Below, one piece after another: positions 1 to 12,595 of a DNA stretch of 64,000 bases. The position numbers were made by a program, and so were the translations under genes. The notes below the pieces were generated by a model. It was not told the DNA's origin, ran no database searches, and saw only the letters and a list, made by a program, of their open reading frames with translations. Every line of letters begins with the position of its first letter. Position 1 is the first letter of the stretch. The DNA comes from Benincasa hispida (Eukaryota > Streptophyta > Magnoliopsida > Cucurbitales > Cucurbitaceae). Location: contig NC_052349.1 in assembly GCF_009727055.1 (NCBI RefSeq), positions 96,353,421 to 96,417,420 of the forward strand. Reading direction: 5' to 3'.

Positions 1-623
1 TACATATAATATGGTCTATTAAATAGTCAGTTAACCATATTATATAAGTATTATATTATTAATATTAATTATAATATAAAATTATTAAAATTAAAGTTAA
101 CTCTCCATGGCATGGGAGTTAGTTTAGCAGGACGTGAGAGGGAATTATTATAATTCCCCTTCCATCACTCTTCTCTATTATATGTGTTTTGGGAAAACAC
201 AGGACATAGAACACAGAAGTGATAGCATACTATAAAAACTCTCTCTTCCTAAAAAAGAATTCTATTTGACAAATTCACTCTACAAAAAAGATTTTGAAGC
301 TCACACATCCAATTCCTTGTTCCTAGAAAATAACGAGGAAGATCATTTTTGGTGGTGTCCCTACTGAAGGTCTTTCTCTGTTCGTAGAAAGGCGAGTAGA
401 GTTCCAGTGTTCGTGATACTTCAAGAGGATTTGCGTGAAGAAGTTTTTCGTCAAGGGTGAGTTCTCTCTTCCACAAATTCTTAGTAGAAAGCATGCTTTA
501 AGTTATTGCAATGTTTATCATGTAATTTTCCCGCACGTCGTTTCTCTGCATTTCACAATTCTTCAAATTTAATTTCAAATTGTACGGCGTTTACGTGCTT
601 CTGCGAGAAATTCGATTTCTTCA
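1..623 (+). repeat. Copia element A, 5' LTR (3' part only)
   Basis: The first 623 bases align end to end with the terminal part of 35041-35665, sharing the palindromic AT stretch, the 'aacacaggacatagaacac' block and the 'tcaagggt(g/a)agttctctc' block. The LTR ends at TTCTTCA, two bases before a primer-binding site. The start of the LTR lies outside the window, so no target duplication can be read. Confidence 0.88.
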
Positions 624-625
624 AT

Positions 626-640
626 TGGTATTAGAGCCAA
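626..640 (+). promoter_or_regulatory. Primer-binding site of Copia A (initiator tRNA-Met type)
   Basis: TGGTATTAGAGCCAA follows the LTR end by two bases and matches the plant Copia consensus TGGTATCAGAGCC complementary to initiator tRNA-Met, with one C-to-T change. Confidence 0.85.
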
Positions 641-2814
641 ATCGTACAATTTTTTTTTTCCATTTTGAAAAGAAAATCAGAGAAAAGATGAGTTTACTGC
701 ATTGTGATTGTTGATTTGCAAAAATGGGTAGTTTCAAGTTTTGACACTTATATTTAATGCTTTAATGTTGACTAAAGTTGTAAGGGCTCGTTGTTTTGGA
801 CATTTATAATTGCTATCGAGTTTGTATTAGTTCGTGTCATTTGTGGTGAAGCATTTGCTGTGGAGACCGGATTTTAGAGCAGAAACTGATGGAAAACGAA
901 GAAGGAGAAGGTTTACAGAGCAAAATGAAGCACAACGGCACTCGGGAGAAACCGTGTGGAGCGTCGCGGCGTTCTTCTTCAGCGTAGTGGCACTGCGTGN
1001 GAAAGAGGATCAGAGTGCAGCGACGCTCCCACCTGCGCAACTATGCTCTGGATGTGTGACGCACATTGTAGTTGACCGCCAGTTCATGGGTTCAAGCCTT
1101 CTACAGCGGTTTTCTTTAGCTTTTCTTTTAAAATTTTGATTTTTGTATTTTTTTATATTTTAAGTAATTAATTTAATATAATTGTTATATTGATTTAATT
1201 ACATTTTGAGGGGTGCCAAAATTTAGTTTGTTTTTACTGTTTCTTTAATTTTCTACATTTGATGTATACTTAAATTTATATGTTGCATAGTGTATGTCAT
1301 ATAGTTTTAAAAATCACACTTTAAGATAAACATTATTTATGCATCATATTTAATATAAATGTTATATTTATAATCATGCACATGCATCATAATTAATATA
1401 ATTATATATGTGATTGCATGCGTTGAAACATTTCCATGTATCATACTTTAATATAATTGTTATATATATATGATGAATATGCTTTTAATTTTTATTACTG
1501 ATTAATATAATTTTTATATTATATGATTAAAATGAAACTGCATTGAGTATGACATTACTTAGTAAATATAATTGTTATATTTGATTAATGTCATTAGATG
1601 CATGTTATAGGTTTTAATAATTTCATTAATTATAAAAGTTATAAGTTTAATGAATTAGATTAAAATCTATAATTGCATGCAAACATAGTTCTTAACTAAT
1701 TTTAAATGATTTAAAATTAATTCACCTAGACTTATGTAAATATTTCTAATATGATTAGAAATAAGATAATCTTTTATTTTTCTTTTAATAGGATTAATTT
1801 GAAACAATAAAAGATTAAATTTACAAAATAATTGTCTATAAGAGACCTTTGTCTAAGGAAGGTTCTGAAGGTTGGGGTATGTAAGCTGATGAAAACGGAA
1901 TACCCCTATTTGGGAACCAATCTGGAAGGTGAGTTAGACAAGTATTTTATAAGCATGCAACACATGATCAGATTTGTTAAAAATGTTTAATAAATGAAAA
2001 ATCATAGATTGTCAAACTATTCAATATAAACATCATATTGAGCAAATTAATAATGACTTACTTAAATTAGTTAGCTGGATTTATCTAAGTTAATAAACCT
2101 GAAGTTCTAAAACACTTAGTGGGAGGAAAAAGATATATATGATATATCATTTTTTTCACTCATGTTCTCCCTAAAAGTTCACACCATGAGATCCATGTTT
2201 GGCCTCGTGGTGCCTTGGGCACACCGTCCCTTAGGAAGGTATTTGCATGGGTCAATATCAAGGTGAATGGAGAAAATGTTTATAGTAAGTGAGAGAAGGA
2301 TGTGTGTCAACATATCCTATAGTCTCTTTCATTAGTTTGTCATATTTTTCCATGCTCGGCCTCGTGGCGTCCTGGGAGCGTCTCCGTTAGGAAGATATTT
2401 GCATGGAAAGGGACAGAGCGAACTTTAGAAATGAATAAAATCACTATAGTCAATTGCACCAATTATGTTCTTCCTTGAGGTAGGCTAATTGGGGTAGGGT
2501 TATATGATTGAAAATGAAGGGTTACACTTACAAGAAAACATTAAGCAAGTTAATAATTTTTTTTACCAAATCAATGGTAATTGAATGTTATAGGAATAAA
2601 AGTTATTCTGGTATAATTGATTGAGAATGTCTCAATTCAATGAAGGAATAACTATAAACCCAATGTGGCATTTATTCTAAATCATTGAAGTATAATTGCA
2701 AAATTAAATGATATTACGGTTCTTTAAGAAATTTGCTAAATTTAATTGGATTAGATGAGTTTTTGCAAAGATATCTAATATAAATAATTTGTTTTGTATC
2801 AACATCTTATAATC
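641..2814 (+). other. Long untranslated leader of Copia A
   Basis: No open frame of note lies in these 2.2 kb between primer-binding site and gag. The same layout and several conserved blocks recur in the leader of Copia B (12596-17028). Both carry two copies of a 'gcctcg(t/a)gg' block followed by 'tttgcatg' (here about 2191-2250 and 2350-2406). A single N sits at 1000. The GC-richer piece 840-1090 has open frames on both strands, but they match nothing I recognise and that N interrupts them. Confidence 0.6.
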
Positions 2815-4896
2815 ATGACTAGCGTTGTAATCTCCTTACTTGGTGCTGATAAATTAAACGATGAGAATTACGCCACATGGAAAAATATGATTAACACCGT
2901 CTTGGTCATCGATGACCTCAAATTTGTTCTAACAAAGGAATGTCCCTGTAAGACATAAAATGTGTCTTATGTCACACAACGCATGGATGATTGTAACGTA
3001 TTTTGGGATGTATGATATTAAGTGCTCATGATGATACGATACTACTTCTATTTATGCGTTAATTTGGAATGTTCATGTAGTATGTTCTGCGTTGTCACAA
3101 GTTTCCTTACGATGGAACCAAGTGTAATTCCACCGCAAGTTTCTCGGTGTGATCTGAGGTCGAACACGAGGAAATGGTGTCGGTTATTGCGGTATGTTCA
3201 TGGTATATGCGACCAGGTTTTCAATTCTTTATAAAGGAGTTTGTACAAGTAAGTAAATTGCAGTAAAATAAAGAAAAACAATAAAGATGCGATAAAACAT
3301 AAAAATACAATAAACCTAAGCTAGATGTTACAAGAAACAGGCTTCATGTACAAGATGCTAGGATTAAGGCTGACTGTGAAGGTTGTGCAAAAACGTGGGA
3401 TGCGACGACAAGTCTTATGAACAGAATAGAAGAGAAAGATAAGTATTACAAACAACACAAGACCTTAATTGGATTTGAAGGTACAAATACTGTTCCGCTC
3501 TTCTCTTGGCGTACACCTTTCAGTGATCGCTGTGTTCCCCACATGTCTGTGGTGAAACAGAGTCTAGCGTAATGAATGCAAGGTTGCTTCCATGTCTGGA
3601 AGTACTACTCGCTTTAGTTAATGCACTCTTCTGACCTTCTCTCGACAGATCAGAATGACATCTTCACTTATGCTCTCACAGGTGAGGATGCTGTCTAGCA
3701 TGCTTTAGCTAAACGTATTTTTATAACTTTAATATATATTAAGTTCTTGGTGATTCATATTGCTCATTAGGGGATTAAGAAAACATCATAAAGAAAGTGA
3801 CTAATGGGTGAACGGAAACATACAGAAAATGGTAGATGGAATCTATCGAAACATTTAATATTTCTACTAAGCGTTTGATACATGATGTGTGAATGATGAG
3901 ATAAAGAAACTATGGAATACAATGAAAGATAGATAGAACAAATACAAGCAAGTGCCAATGTCTTGGCATAAGGTTCGATGGAGATTGCTTGCCGGATAGA
4001 ATGGTTTCGATGGTAGGAAGAGCTTCCCTCTCAGGCTTGCTCCATCAGTAGCAGAGGTCTCTACACAGAGCTTCGATTGGGTTAGTGGCAGGTCGGATCT
4101 GAGATTCACCTCTCGCGCCTTATCTCGTTCTCTTCCCGGATTTCTTCTTTTCAGCACTCAGCTCAGCCTTTTCTCTATAAAATCTTGTTAGCACTTAGCC
4201 CCATATCAAATATATACTTTTCTTTAAATCAATGGGGTATTTATAGGAGTAGATCTTTGACTCTGGCTTGTGGTCCCACTGATGGTTATGGTAAATCTGC
4301 AGATGGAGGAATATTATTCCTTTTGCTATGCAATCAGACTATTAATTCTGCACAACTGTTAGTTGTACACGTGTCTCAATCCCCCGCTCTCGCGTTGCTT
4401 AGTTGCATCTTTCGATCATAGGTTCGCATGCGATGTTTGTTTTTATTACCGCATGCAGTTGAATCATAGCTCTGGACTGACTGTCGCATTGCGTCGTTAC
4501 TTCGGTAATCGTCTCTTCATGGTTGATCGACGTGCGTAATGTGGCAAAGATGCATTAATTAGTTTCTCATGAGCCTTGAGTGCAAACGGTGACTTGGTCT
4601 CCTGCAAAACAGAGTAAAGTTTGGCTTGACTTCCATCTTTTTGGCGTTAGTGGGTGTAAGCGCAAACATTTTTAATTATTTTCATACTAGGCTAATCTTC
4701 ATACAATTGGTGCATGGTTACTAACTTTTGGCCGCAATATCTAGATAAGGTGGCATCAATAACTTGTATTTCTACAAGTTATCAGTCCCCCAATCCTTGG
4801 ACTCAATGCATCACGAAATGGTCGTGATGCCTATGATAGGTGGAGAAAGACTAATGATAAGACTTGAGTCTACATATTAGCAAGCTTTACTATAGT
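2815..4896 (+). pseudogene. Copia A gag, N-terminal part, split by a solo LTR
   Basis: The ATG at 2815 opens a Copia gag start with the motifs NYATWKNMI and VIDDLKFVL, closely parallel to the gag of Copia B at 17029. Coding is broken at 2946 by the solo LTR 2947-4784. It resumes at 4785 with residues of the type NGRDAYDRWRKTNDK, an in-frame stop, then VYILASF. The gag stops near 4896 where Gypsy E begins. The rest of gag, protease and integrase of A is absent from the window and was probably lost in the deletion that ends at 30108. Confidence 0.8.
2947..4784 (-). mobile_element. Solo Gypsy LTR (family D), antisense
   Basis: Read on the minus strand the unit starts TGATAACTTG and ends ATGTCTTACA. 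It is flanked by the perfect 5-bp target duplication GTCCC (2942-2946 and 4785-4789), and the Copia A gag frame resumes directly after it. The block around 3110-3200 is the reverse complement of 38380-38470, so the unit belongs to the same family as 36757-38839 and as the LTR of Gypsy D. Confidence 0.87.
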
Positions 4897-6527
4897 TGAT
4901 GCTTGATTTTTATGAAGTGAATTATGGATGATATGCGATGGTGAAATTGCGTTGTGCACTTAAGTTTCCTCAGCGGAATCCAAGTGTAAATTCCACTGAG
5001 TTTCCTAGTAAGTTCAGGGTCGAACTCAGGGACTTGTAAAAACAGGTTGCGTTGGTAATTTTTATGAAAACTTTACGGTAACCGGATAAATAAATAAAGT
5101 GTTGGGATTGTTGTTTGCGTTAATGAAAATTAAACAAATGCGGTGGAGTTTGAAAAGAGTTGATGACCAGGAAATGTGATAAGTATGCAGTGAAAGGGTT
5201 GAGAAAAGTTTCGGCTAACACTTCCTAGGATGCGTTCATGCTATGCGATCATGCAACATGCATACAACAGTAAACCACCTCTCGGTGTGAATGCCATGCG
5301 ATATATGCACTAAGTCTAAGGGACTATACATAAGCCTCTATTCTTATTCATGCAATAACGAAATGACACACACAAAAATTAGGCGACCACATAATATCAT
5401 TCCCATCTCTAGGATGCATGTAATGCAGGTTGACAAACAGAGCTTATCTCTAAGTCCTTATCTCTTGTTTATACAGTTCTAATCTTGTTCTCTCGAGTCC
5501 ATATTCTAACCTAGCTCTCTTGAGTCATTAGGTTCTTTCTTTAGACTCTCTCTCGAGTAGCTCTAAAGGGTATTTGGCACAACATAAAATAAGACCATTG
5601 CAAGCAATGAACTTCCTAGGTCATGTTAGCTTAGTTCTTCTCAACCCATTCGACTAGTTTAGCTACTCATGCGTGCTAAGAGAGTGACAAATGTAGAAAT
5701 AGAACTTCCATTGTATAAATATAAAGATGAAGTACAAAATAACAATGCAAGTATAGAATAAAGGGCCTGATAGCAATCTCTTGCTGCCTATGCTTTTACA
5801 CTGTTTTTCTACTCGTGCTCAAAAGATAATCTCGCATTTGTGAGAGTCGGCCCGCTCTCTGTTTCTTCGCCTCAAGGTTCTCTTTCGAGTTTCCCTGAGT
5901 GATCTCCGACATCACCACTCTTCTCTTGCTCCGCCTTAAAACGAAAGGAAAACTATGAACAAAGACGTGCGAACTGAAGTATGAAATTTCGAACTGCTAA
6001 ACCCCTTTTCTGAAGGATGCCCTTGGTATTTATAGAACATCAAGGGTGAACGGCAGTTTCTCTCTCATAATTGCACAGATGGGACTGCTTTAATTCTTGA
6101 CTGATGCACCGAATAAGTCTCACCGAAAAGCTGAATGTACTTGTGATCGTTATCGGCTATCAACTTAATTCGGATTCGACTATCATCAGCTTTCTGTCCC
6201 ATCGCGATTAATTAGCCTTTCACCCAGATGCGCTGATCAAGTTGCAGAATTCCTTCTCGGGCGAATATTTGCGAACACGATCCCTGCAAAGCCTTGCGGT
6301 TATGTTGTGCTCAACCAATGATTTCCTATGATTGCAATTTTCACCTTGCGTCATCGTATATTCTGCACAAAAATACAAAAATCAACTGTTCAAATGCGAT
6401 GAACGCATGCGATCACAATATTATGAAATTGATGCTTAATGGACAGAATTTAACATGTTTTATCAACGCAAGACAACATTGTTTAAGAACTTAGCACTAT
6501 AATAACGTGCATTTCTACCCATTATCA
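4897..6527 (-). repeat. Gypsy element E, 3' LTR, antisense
   Basis: On the minus strand the LTR starts TGATAATGGG at 6527, immediately after a polypurine tract. It runs leftward to about 4897, where Copia A gag sequence begins. The left boundary is good to a few bases only and the target duplication cannot be confirmed, because E's other end is missing. The LTR resembles family D in its start and its 'ttcgac' block but is clearly distinct. Confidence 0.72.
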
Positions 6528-6562
6528 CATCCCCAAATTTAAACAATGCTTGTCCTCAAGCA
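6528..6562 (-). promoter_or_regulatory. Polypurine tract of Gypsy E with upstream hairpin
   Basis: On the minus strand a perfect inverted repeat TGCTTG-AGGA-CAAGCA (6547-6562) precedes TTTAAATTTGGGGATG and the LTR start. A GAGGAC element just before an 'AATTTGGGG' purine tract is typical of plant Ty3/Gypsy elements. Confidence 0.75.
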
Positions 6563-6837
6563 TAAGCTAAAGACTTCCTTTAGCAAGTCAACCGCAATGT
6601 TCTTTTCCTAGATTTCTCAAGGATACTTCGTTCAAATCCTATATACCAAAGTTTCCTTAAGTCGTATTCAAGTCTCTTCTTAAATATTTCTAAGACCTAG
6701 GGACTGCAAGCTTAACCTTCAAAAGGACTTTACTAATTTCCGGAACATCGCATGATTTATTTCAAAAATATTTTTTTTTCACCGGGGTGTTAAATGATTT
6801 TATCCTTGCATATTTTTTTGTCATTATTATTTTTTTT

Positions 6838-7175
6838 TCTGACCTTGCGCTGATCCAAGTGCCTTTCCTTCATTTTGGCTTACCCCCACGTGTGTCATGC
6901 GGACATCCAAGTACGCTCAACGCGCTCTTTCTAAGACTAAACTCATCCCTACTTGGCAGAGGAGTTGCGGTCATTTATTTATGCGCTGATCCTGGTGACT
7001 TACTTTCGTTTTGGCTTGCCCCCACGTGTGTCATGCAGACACTGTCTCTTATACACATCTAGATGTGTATAAGAGACAGCATACCTACTTGGCAGTGAAG
7101 TTGCGGTCATTTATTTATGCGCTGATCCTGGTGACTTACTTTCGTTTTGGCTTGCCCCCACGTGTGTCATGCGGA
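6838..7175. repeat. Tandem repeat, unit about 130 bp
   Basis: Three copies of a block containing 'gcgctgatcc' and 'cccccacgtgtgtcatgc' occur, the first diverged and the last two nearly identical over almost 90 bp. The adapter at 7042-7079 replaces the end of one unit, so the true copy number is unknown. Confidence 0.75.
7042..7079. other. Nextera mate-pair junction adapter (artefact)
   Basis: Exactly 19 bases CTGTCTCTTATACACATCT are followed by their reverse complement. This is the Tn5 mosaic-end pair left at the circularisation junction of Nextera mate-pair libraries. It is not genomic. Any peptide read through it (for example the motif SYTHLDVYKRQ) is artificial. Confidence 0.98.
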
Positions 7176-7324
7176 CATCCAACTATGGGTAAGTGCCTTT
7201 CATAACTTAACTTTTATCAACATAGGTTTCCCATTGCGTTGACAGTGGAATTGTTATTCTCAAAATTTTTCCTCTTTTTTTTTATTTTTTTTCCAAAATA
7301 GCAAGGTCGAAAATGAATACCTCA

Positions 7325-7360
7325 CCCCCAAATTTAAAATGCGGCAATGTCCTCATTGCC
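7325..7360 (-). promoter_or_regulatory. Second hairpin and purine-tract motif in Gypsy E
   Basis: On the minus strand the perfect stem GGCAATG-AGGA-CATTGCC (7343-7360) is followed by ATTTTAAATTTGGGGGT. This has the same architecture as the motif at 6528-6562 with a different stem sequence. It could be a duplicated or internal polypurine tract. Confidence 0.6.
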
Positions 7361-7794
7361 AAAAGATTGATATAAGTCATGCGATGTTCTTAGAAAGCTT
7401 CGTAAATAGAGTTTTAAAGAAAGCTGACAAACCCCTAACTTCAAGAAATATTTCATGAGGTGACTATCTTAAAGTTAAGATGACTCTAGTATATTCGAAA
7501 GAAATAGAAGCATGTTTTTCATCATTGAAATTATAATTGACAAAGAGAAATAGAAGCATGCAGTAACTTACTAAATTTATCCATGTCAAATGATTGCAGT
7601 AATCAAAGAGGATGCAGTGATATAACTTTTAAAACTAACATGCGATGCAGTGATAAAATTTTTAAACTTTTAAAACTAACATGCAGTAACTTCTTTCTTT
7701 TCTTTGTCCTCTGGGATCTTTACTGCCTTAATCCGGAGTTTTTCCCCATGAATGCTCATTACAATTTCCCCCTTGCGCACATCAATTTAAGCGC

Positions 7795-8400
7795 GACCGG
7801 TTGAAAGGAATGGTCATCCCAATATGATGGGCGCATCTTCGTCCGCTTTATAATCCAAAATGAGGAAGTCTGCCAGCAGGATGAATTTATCGATTGAAAT
7901 TGCACATTTTTCAACTCTCCTTCAGAGTGTATTCAGGATCTGTTAGCGAGCAGGAGAGTTTCCTTTGTGGGCGTAAGTGTGCCGGCATTCAATTGTTTGA
8001 AGATTGATAGCGACATTATGTTTATACTTGCCCTAAGATCGCATAGTGCTTGGTCACTGTAGGTCCCTCCGATAGATCATGGTATCGTGAAGATTCCGGG
8101 TCGCCCATTTTAGGTGGGATCATAGCATTTTGCGCTGCAAGAAATATCGCGAGTTTTTCTTCCTCATTTTGTTTCTCTTTCAATCTTTACGGAGTTGCTA
8201 GTGGTTGAACTTCTTCTGTTTCAAGATCTTGAGGCTTAAGGTTGGATGAACTTCAGGGTCTATTTTCTCGGGCTTCTCCAAACTATAGGTCAACGGGTCT
8301 TCGGTTGTCACCACATTCAAGTTTGTCGCAATGGGCTTTTCCCCTACTTCCGCAATCATGTTGTCGCTTAGCAAGGAGACTGCTAAGGATTCCAAAATTA
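7795..8400 (-). pseudogene. Gypsy E gag-protease remnant
   Basis: On the minus strand this stretch reads, with frame changes, as the retropepsin-like region of plant Gypsy polyproteins: ASINIMSLSIFKQL, then LLLANRS and HSEGELKNV, compared with ASINLMPLSIFKKL and ITYPEGKVEDV in Gypsy D. The segment 8198-8395 is open but carries only linker-type sequence rich in Glu and Pro. No intact frame remains. The coding direction agrees with the antisense LTR at 4897-6527. Confidence 0.6.
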
Positions 8401-8423
8401 TTTGATAGGATATGGAATCACAA

Positions 8424-9440
8424 TGATAACTTGTAGAAATACAAGTTATTGTCTCTTAAAAGTTGGAACAGTTAGGATCTTTATAGATAAAAACGCATCC
8501 ATTCTAAGGAAAAACACAAAGAATTCCTTGTACACCGTTAACTCATTCAAACATTTTAGTTAAAATATGCTTCACTAACGCATCTCAACACAGGAATTGA
8601 AGAAATTTCACTAAGTGTTGCAGACTTGGCCAACGCAAGGGCTATGTGTCCAAGGATGCTCAACGCAGAAAGGATACATTGGCTCGCACGTTTTCTGTCA
8701 AATAACCACTTGTAGGTTTAGACATCTGACTGGTGGCATCTGAATGTCTCAGAAATGGTAGGCAGCTGACTCAGGGTATGGAATTTAATGCAAGTCTTGT
8801 CAATAAATTGCTTGGAGTTGCCTATAAAAAGGGAAGTTACCTACTAAAGAAAGAGTTAGCCATTTTTTAAAAAATAGATACTTAGACATTTTAGAGAGCC
8901 AGCTAGTACTTTAGCTCAATTCTGCTGTCCGCAAGAAGAAAATAGGAGGGAAAAACCATTTTCACCGTTGATCAAGAGAAGCTATTGGAGATAAAGCTAA
9001 AGAGAGGAGTCTTCATCACGTTCCTCACCAAGTTGGTTGAACAAACATTAAAATTGAGCCAAAGAGAACAAGAAATTGGACTCTGTGGCTTGACTCGTTC
9101 GATCTACATCTCATTTCCATCTCTCTTTCATTCTATCAAGCTGAAATTGTTGTACAAACAATTGCTATCTTTAATCGAATTATTGATCATTCACCACTTA
9201 TCCATTTGTTTACTTTGAAATTTGTTTGTGTTCATTAGTTCTCTGACTTAATGAATGTTTGAATTCTTTATGTCAATCATCCTGATCAGTTGATTGAAGT
9301 TACCAAGTAGTTAAACCACTCGAGAGAGGCATTTAACTATAGAACACAACAAGTCAGAGCACATGGTAGGTATATAGATAAAGTTACTTGCGTCTTTATT
9401 ATGTTATCTGTAATCAACGCATACACCCTAGAGATAAGAA
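8424..9440 (+). repeat. Gypsy element D, 5' LTR, first part
   Basis: The LTR starts TGATAACTTG, with the inverted 'aacttgta'/'tacaagtt' terminus shared with the solo units 2947-4784 and 36757-38839. It has a 'cctataaaaag' TATA-like site near 8820. It is interrupted at 9440 by the solo LTR of family C and resumes at 26524. The candidate target duplication CACAA (8419-8423) has no partner, because D's 3' end is deleted. Confidence 0.78.
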
Positions 9441-10611
9441 TGTTGGGTATGTCCTAAAACTCGCAGTTCGTAATCTTAGAAACATATTATATTTATCAAT
9501 AAAAGTATTGTTAAAGATTTTATTCAATAAAAGTGTTATTGAAATTGAAATTGCATTATGCTATAAAATCCAATAAACAAATCCATGGATGTAGTATGAA
9601 TACCATGACTTTACGTAAAGACATAAAAGAGGATCAAGTTATAGTATATAGCCAAAAAGGTCTATAAGTATATGGATGAGATTAGGTACCTTATCCTGGG
9701 GATACTATGAATGTGGCTTACTTTTATCCCGATACAAACGATGTGATCCTGAAATCATTCATATAGAGATATGCGAGTGGGGGCATCCTATGCAAAAGAG
9801 TTTTGCATAAGACCGAACCAAAAAATAGTCACTTTTCTTTATAACGACCGTTTACTGTTACAACTGACTACTTCAATTCGATGACCTAGGATAACTCGAT
9901 CTTAATCTTGAGCTAACTATGAACTTCTGTTTATTCAGGATTATCCTTTGATTTGCATAGATGAGAGTAGTTCAACAACACTGCTCAACAAGCCTCCCAT
10001 TTTGGGGATAAGATCGGATAGATAGCTGGGGACATAGTCTTGCACGATGGAATTCACTTCTACCAGTTTTAGGGTTAGTAGATAGGTTGTTCCCTGAAGT
10101 ACTGATTCCTGGTCTTGAACAAAGGGGCCCCACCCTCTCATGGCCAAAAGAGACATGGTTTATTAGTTGGACTATAAACCAATTGTTCAATAGAGGATCA
10201 GTAGGAGCTTAAGGAGCAAGATGTATTTACAGGGGTAAAACGGTATTTTTGACCTAGCTGTAAATACGAACGACCTGTGAAGGATTGATTTGTTGATCAT
10301 GGTTAAATCAAGTGGACAGAAATATATCTACAGTAAGAAGAGTGCAACTATCAAGTTATAGTGGTATGTCTCGGTGGTTAAGAATACTGATTAACTTGGG
10401 TTAAAGAGTTTAACCGATTAATCTCAAATCGTTGGAGCTTATGATCTGTAGGTCCATAAGGTCCCTCTACTAGCTCGTAAAACATTACACCTTTGATTAT
10501 AAAAGTGAGAGAATTTGAAGTTTTCAAATCCGAAATTAGGGTATGAATTTGAAATGTTCAAATTCAATTTAGGATTTGGATAATTATATTCGATATAATT
10601 AACGTTTGAAT
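9441..10611 (+). mobile_element. Solo Copia LTR of family C, first part
   Basis: It starts TGTTGGGTATGTCCTAAAAC and is homologous, in opposite orientation, to 14361-16313 and 53610-54412. It continues at 25827-26523 after the nested Copia B. The flanks AAGAA (9436-9440) and AGGAA (26524-26528) match at 4 of 5 bases. The combined length of about 1.87 kb agrees with the 1.95-kb complete copy at 14361. Confidence 0.8.
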
Positions 10612-12580
10612 TGTTGGGGTTGATGCCCTAAATATCGTAGGGTCCTATAGTTTGTAAACTTTGTATGAACAAACTCTTATGTGATTAATAATATATGATA
10701 TTTTTATTCACTTTGTCTATAAATATATGTGATATTTTAGTTTCATTAACCACAAACCAATAAACTAACATCCAAGGTTATCATTGTAACTTAAACGTGT
10801 ATGTGGAGACATACAGGTGGATCATGTTTAAGTGATAACCAAAATGGTATGTAGTATATAGATAAGGCTGGATACCTTATTCTGGTGACACTATGAGTAT
10901 GACCTGCTTTGTAGGTGTTACAATTATTGTAAAGTGCTACAAATGATCTGATCCTGATCATTCATGTATTAGACATGCGAGTGGGGATATTCTATACAAT
11001 GAAGTTTGTACAAGACCGAACCGCAAAATGTTGTCTCATTATATAACACCGTCATAATAGAGACTTTCATTTCACTAGGATGACCATAGGTAACATGACC
11101 TGAATCCTGAGTGAGTTGTGAGCTCCTGCCTATGAGGGCGGTCCTTTGATATGTATGGGTGAAAGTGGCTAGATCACCGATTCAAACAAGCCTACCATTT
11201 TGGGATTCGTTTGATTTGGGAGCTAGGAACACAACTACACAAGATGAAATTCACTCCTTTCTGAAGCAAGGATAAGTAGAATAAATTGCTCTCTTAAGGG
11301 CTAATTTCGGGTATTGAACAATGTGGCGCCACACCTCTCCTGCCCTGAGAGAGGTTTAGTCATAGTAGAACTATGATCTATTATTCATTAGAGGGATCGG
11401 TGGTACTTAAGGAGTTAGATGTAACTACAGGGCAAAACGATAATTTGGCCCAACTGTACTTACGAGCAATTTTTGAAGAGTCATCGTACTGTTGATTGGT
11501 TATATCCAATGGACACAGAAATATATTTGTAGTGCAAAGATGTAGCTGTCGGTCTTTAAGTGGAGTGCCCGGTAGTTAACAGATGGTGGATAATGTAATT
11601 AAAGAGTCTAATTATTATTCATGTACCGCTAGAGCTTCAAGCTACAGGTTTATAAGGTCCCTTGGTAGCTCAAAAGGATTTTAGTTGAGAATCAGTTTTT
11701 GGTTTAATTAAATTGTTCAAATTAATAAGAGGGAATTTAATTAATATATGATATAATTTGTTATAATGTTTTTGATACATTATAGTTTAATTGGAAGAAA
11801 TAAATATTCGAATGAGATTCAATATATTTTCTATGAATGTGATTCATAGTTGTTAAATTTAATATAAATATGATTTATATTATCCCATAAAATAGAGAAA
11901 AAGAACTATAGTTTATATTGTATATGATACAATATTAAAATTATAGGTTATATGTTATATTTGATATAAATGTAATTTAATATAAATATAATATGATAAG
12001 TTAGTTATCATATTTATTTATATTATTTTATTATTTGGAATAATAACTATCCTATTTTCTCTCCAACCACCCTAGTAGGTTCAATTTTGTGACAAAAGGA
12101 ATAAAAGAAAATAATTTCTCTTTTTCCTTCTAAGACTAACATAAGAATACCTACAAGATTGAAAGAGATTGCTAGACGATTGAGAATTACATAAACGTTC
12201 TGTCTTCTTCAATCTTCTTCTTCCTCCAAATTCATGCAATCCCTCCTAACCAAAATAGTCAGAGCCCACCACTCCTGGGTTCTCACCCTGAGAATACCAA
12301 AGGCTCACTATGGTAGTGTCTCCGTTTGATTCGAGGAGTTCTTGAAGAAAGTCTTCAAGAGGTTGCTGTGTTCGAGACTCGTGACTGTTAGAGGGATTTA
12401 CACGAAGAAAGGTTCTTCAAAAGTGATATCTCTTGAGACCTTTTTTCCTTGTAAAAAGCATGCTGTAATTTATTTATGAATACATATCTTGTATGTTTAT
12501 TGTAAATTTAGTTTTCAATAAAAATGAAATTTGGATGATCCGCTTCCGCTCAAGGATCTCCTTCCAAACGAGTTCTTTCA
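10612..12580 (+). repeat. Copia B 5' LTR
   Basis: It starts TGTTGGGGTTGATGCCC and ends GAGTTCTTTCA, two bases before a primer-binding site. It lacks both insertions found in the 3' LTR, so it serves as the empty-site reference for each of them. Confidence 0.92.
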
Positions 12581-12582
12581 AT

Positions 12583-12595
12583 TGGTATATGAGGC
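12583..12595 (+). promoter_or_regulatory. Primer-binding site of Copia B
   Basis: TGGTATATGAGGC lies two bases after the LTR end. It is a degenerate form of the initiator tRNA-Met site, and several changes from TGGTATCAGAGCC suggest it no longer primes. Confidence 0.75.

Larger units (their letters stand above)
6563..7794 (-). other. Non-coding 3' region of Gypsy E, with tandem repeats
   Basis: Reverse transcriptase, RNase H and integrase should lie between the protease remnant and the polypurine tract, but only about 1.3 kb of non-coding DNA is present. It contains a tandem repeat at about 6838-7175 whose units share 'cccccacgtgtgtcatgc'. A second hairpin-plus-purine-tract copy lies at 7325-7360. 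An adapter is embedded at 7042-7079. Confidence 0.6.

Noticed and set aside
834..1139. Opposed frames near 1000 in the Copia A leader
   Set aside because: They are short, interrupted by an N, not conserved in the leader of Copia B and without a motif.
6787..7205. Two overlapping plus-strand frames around 7000
   Set aside because: Both run through the sequencing adapter at 7042-7079 and have no recognisable domain.
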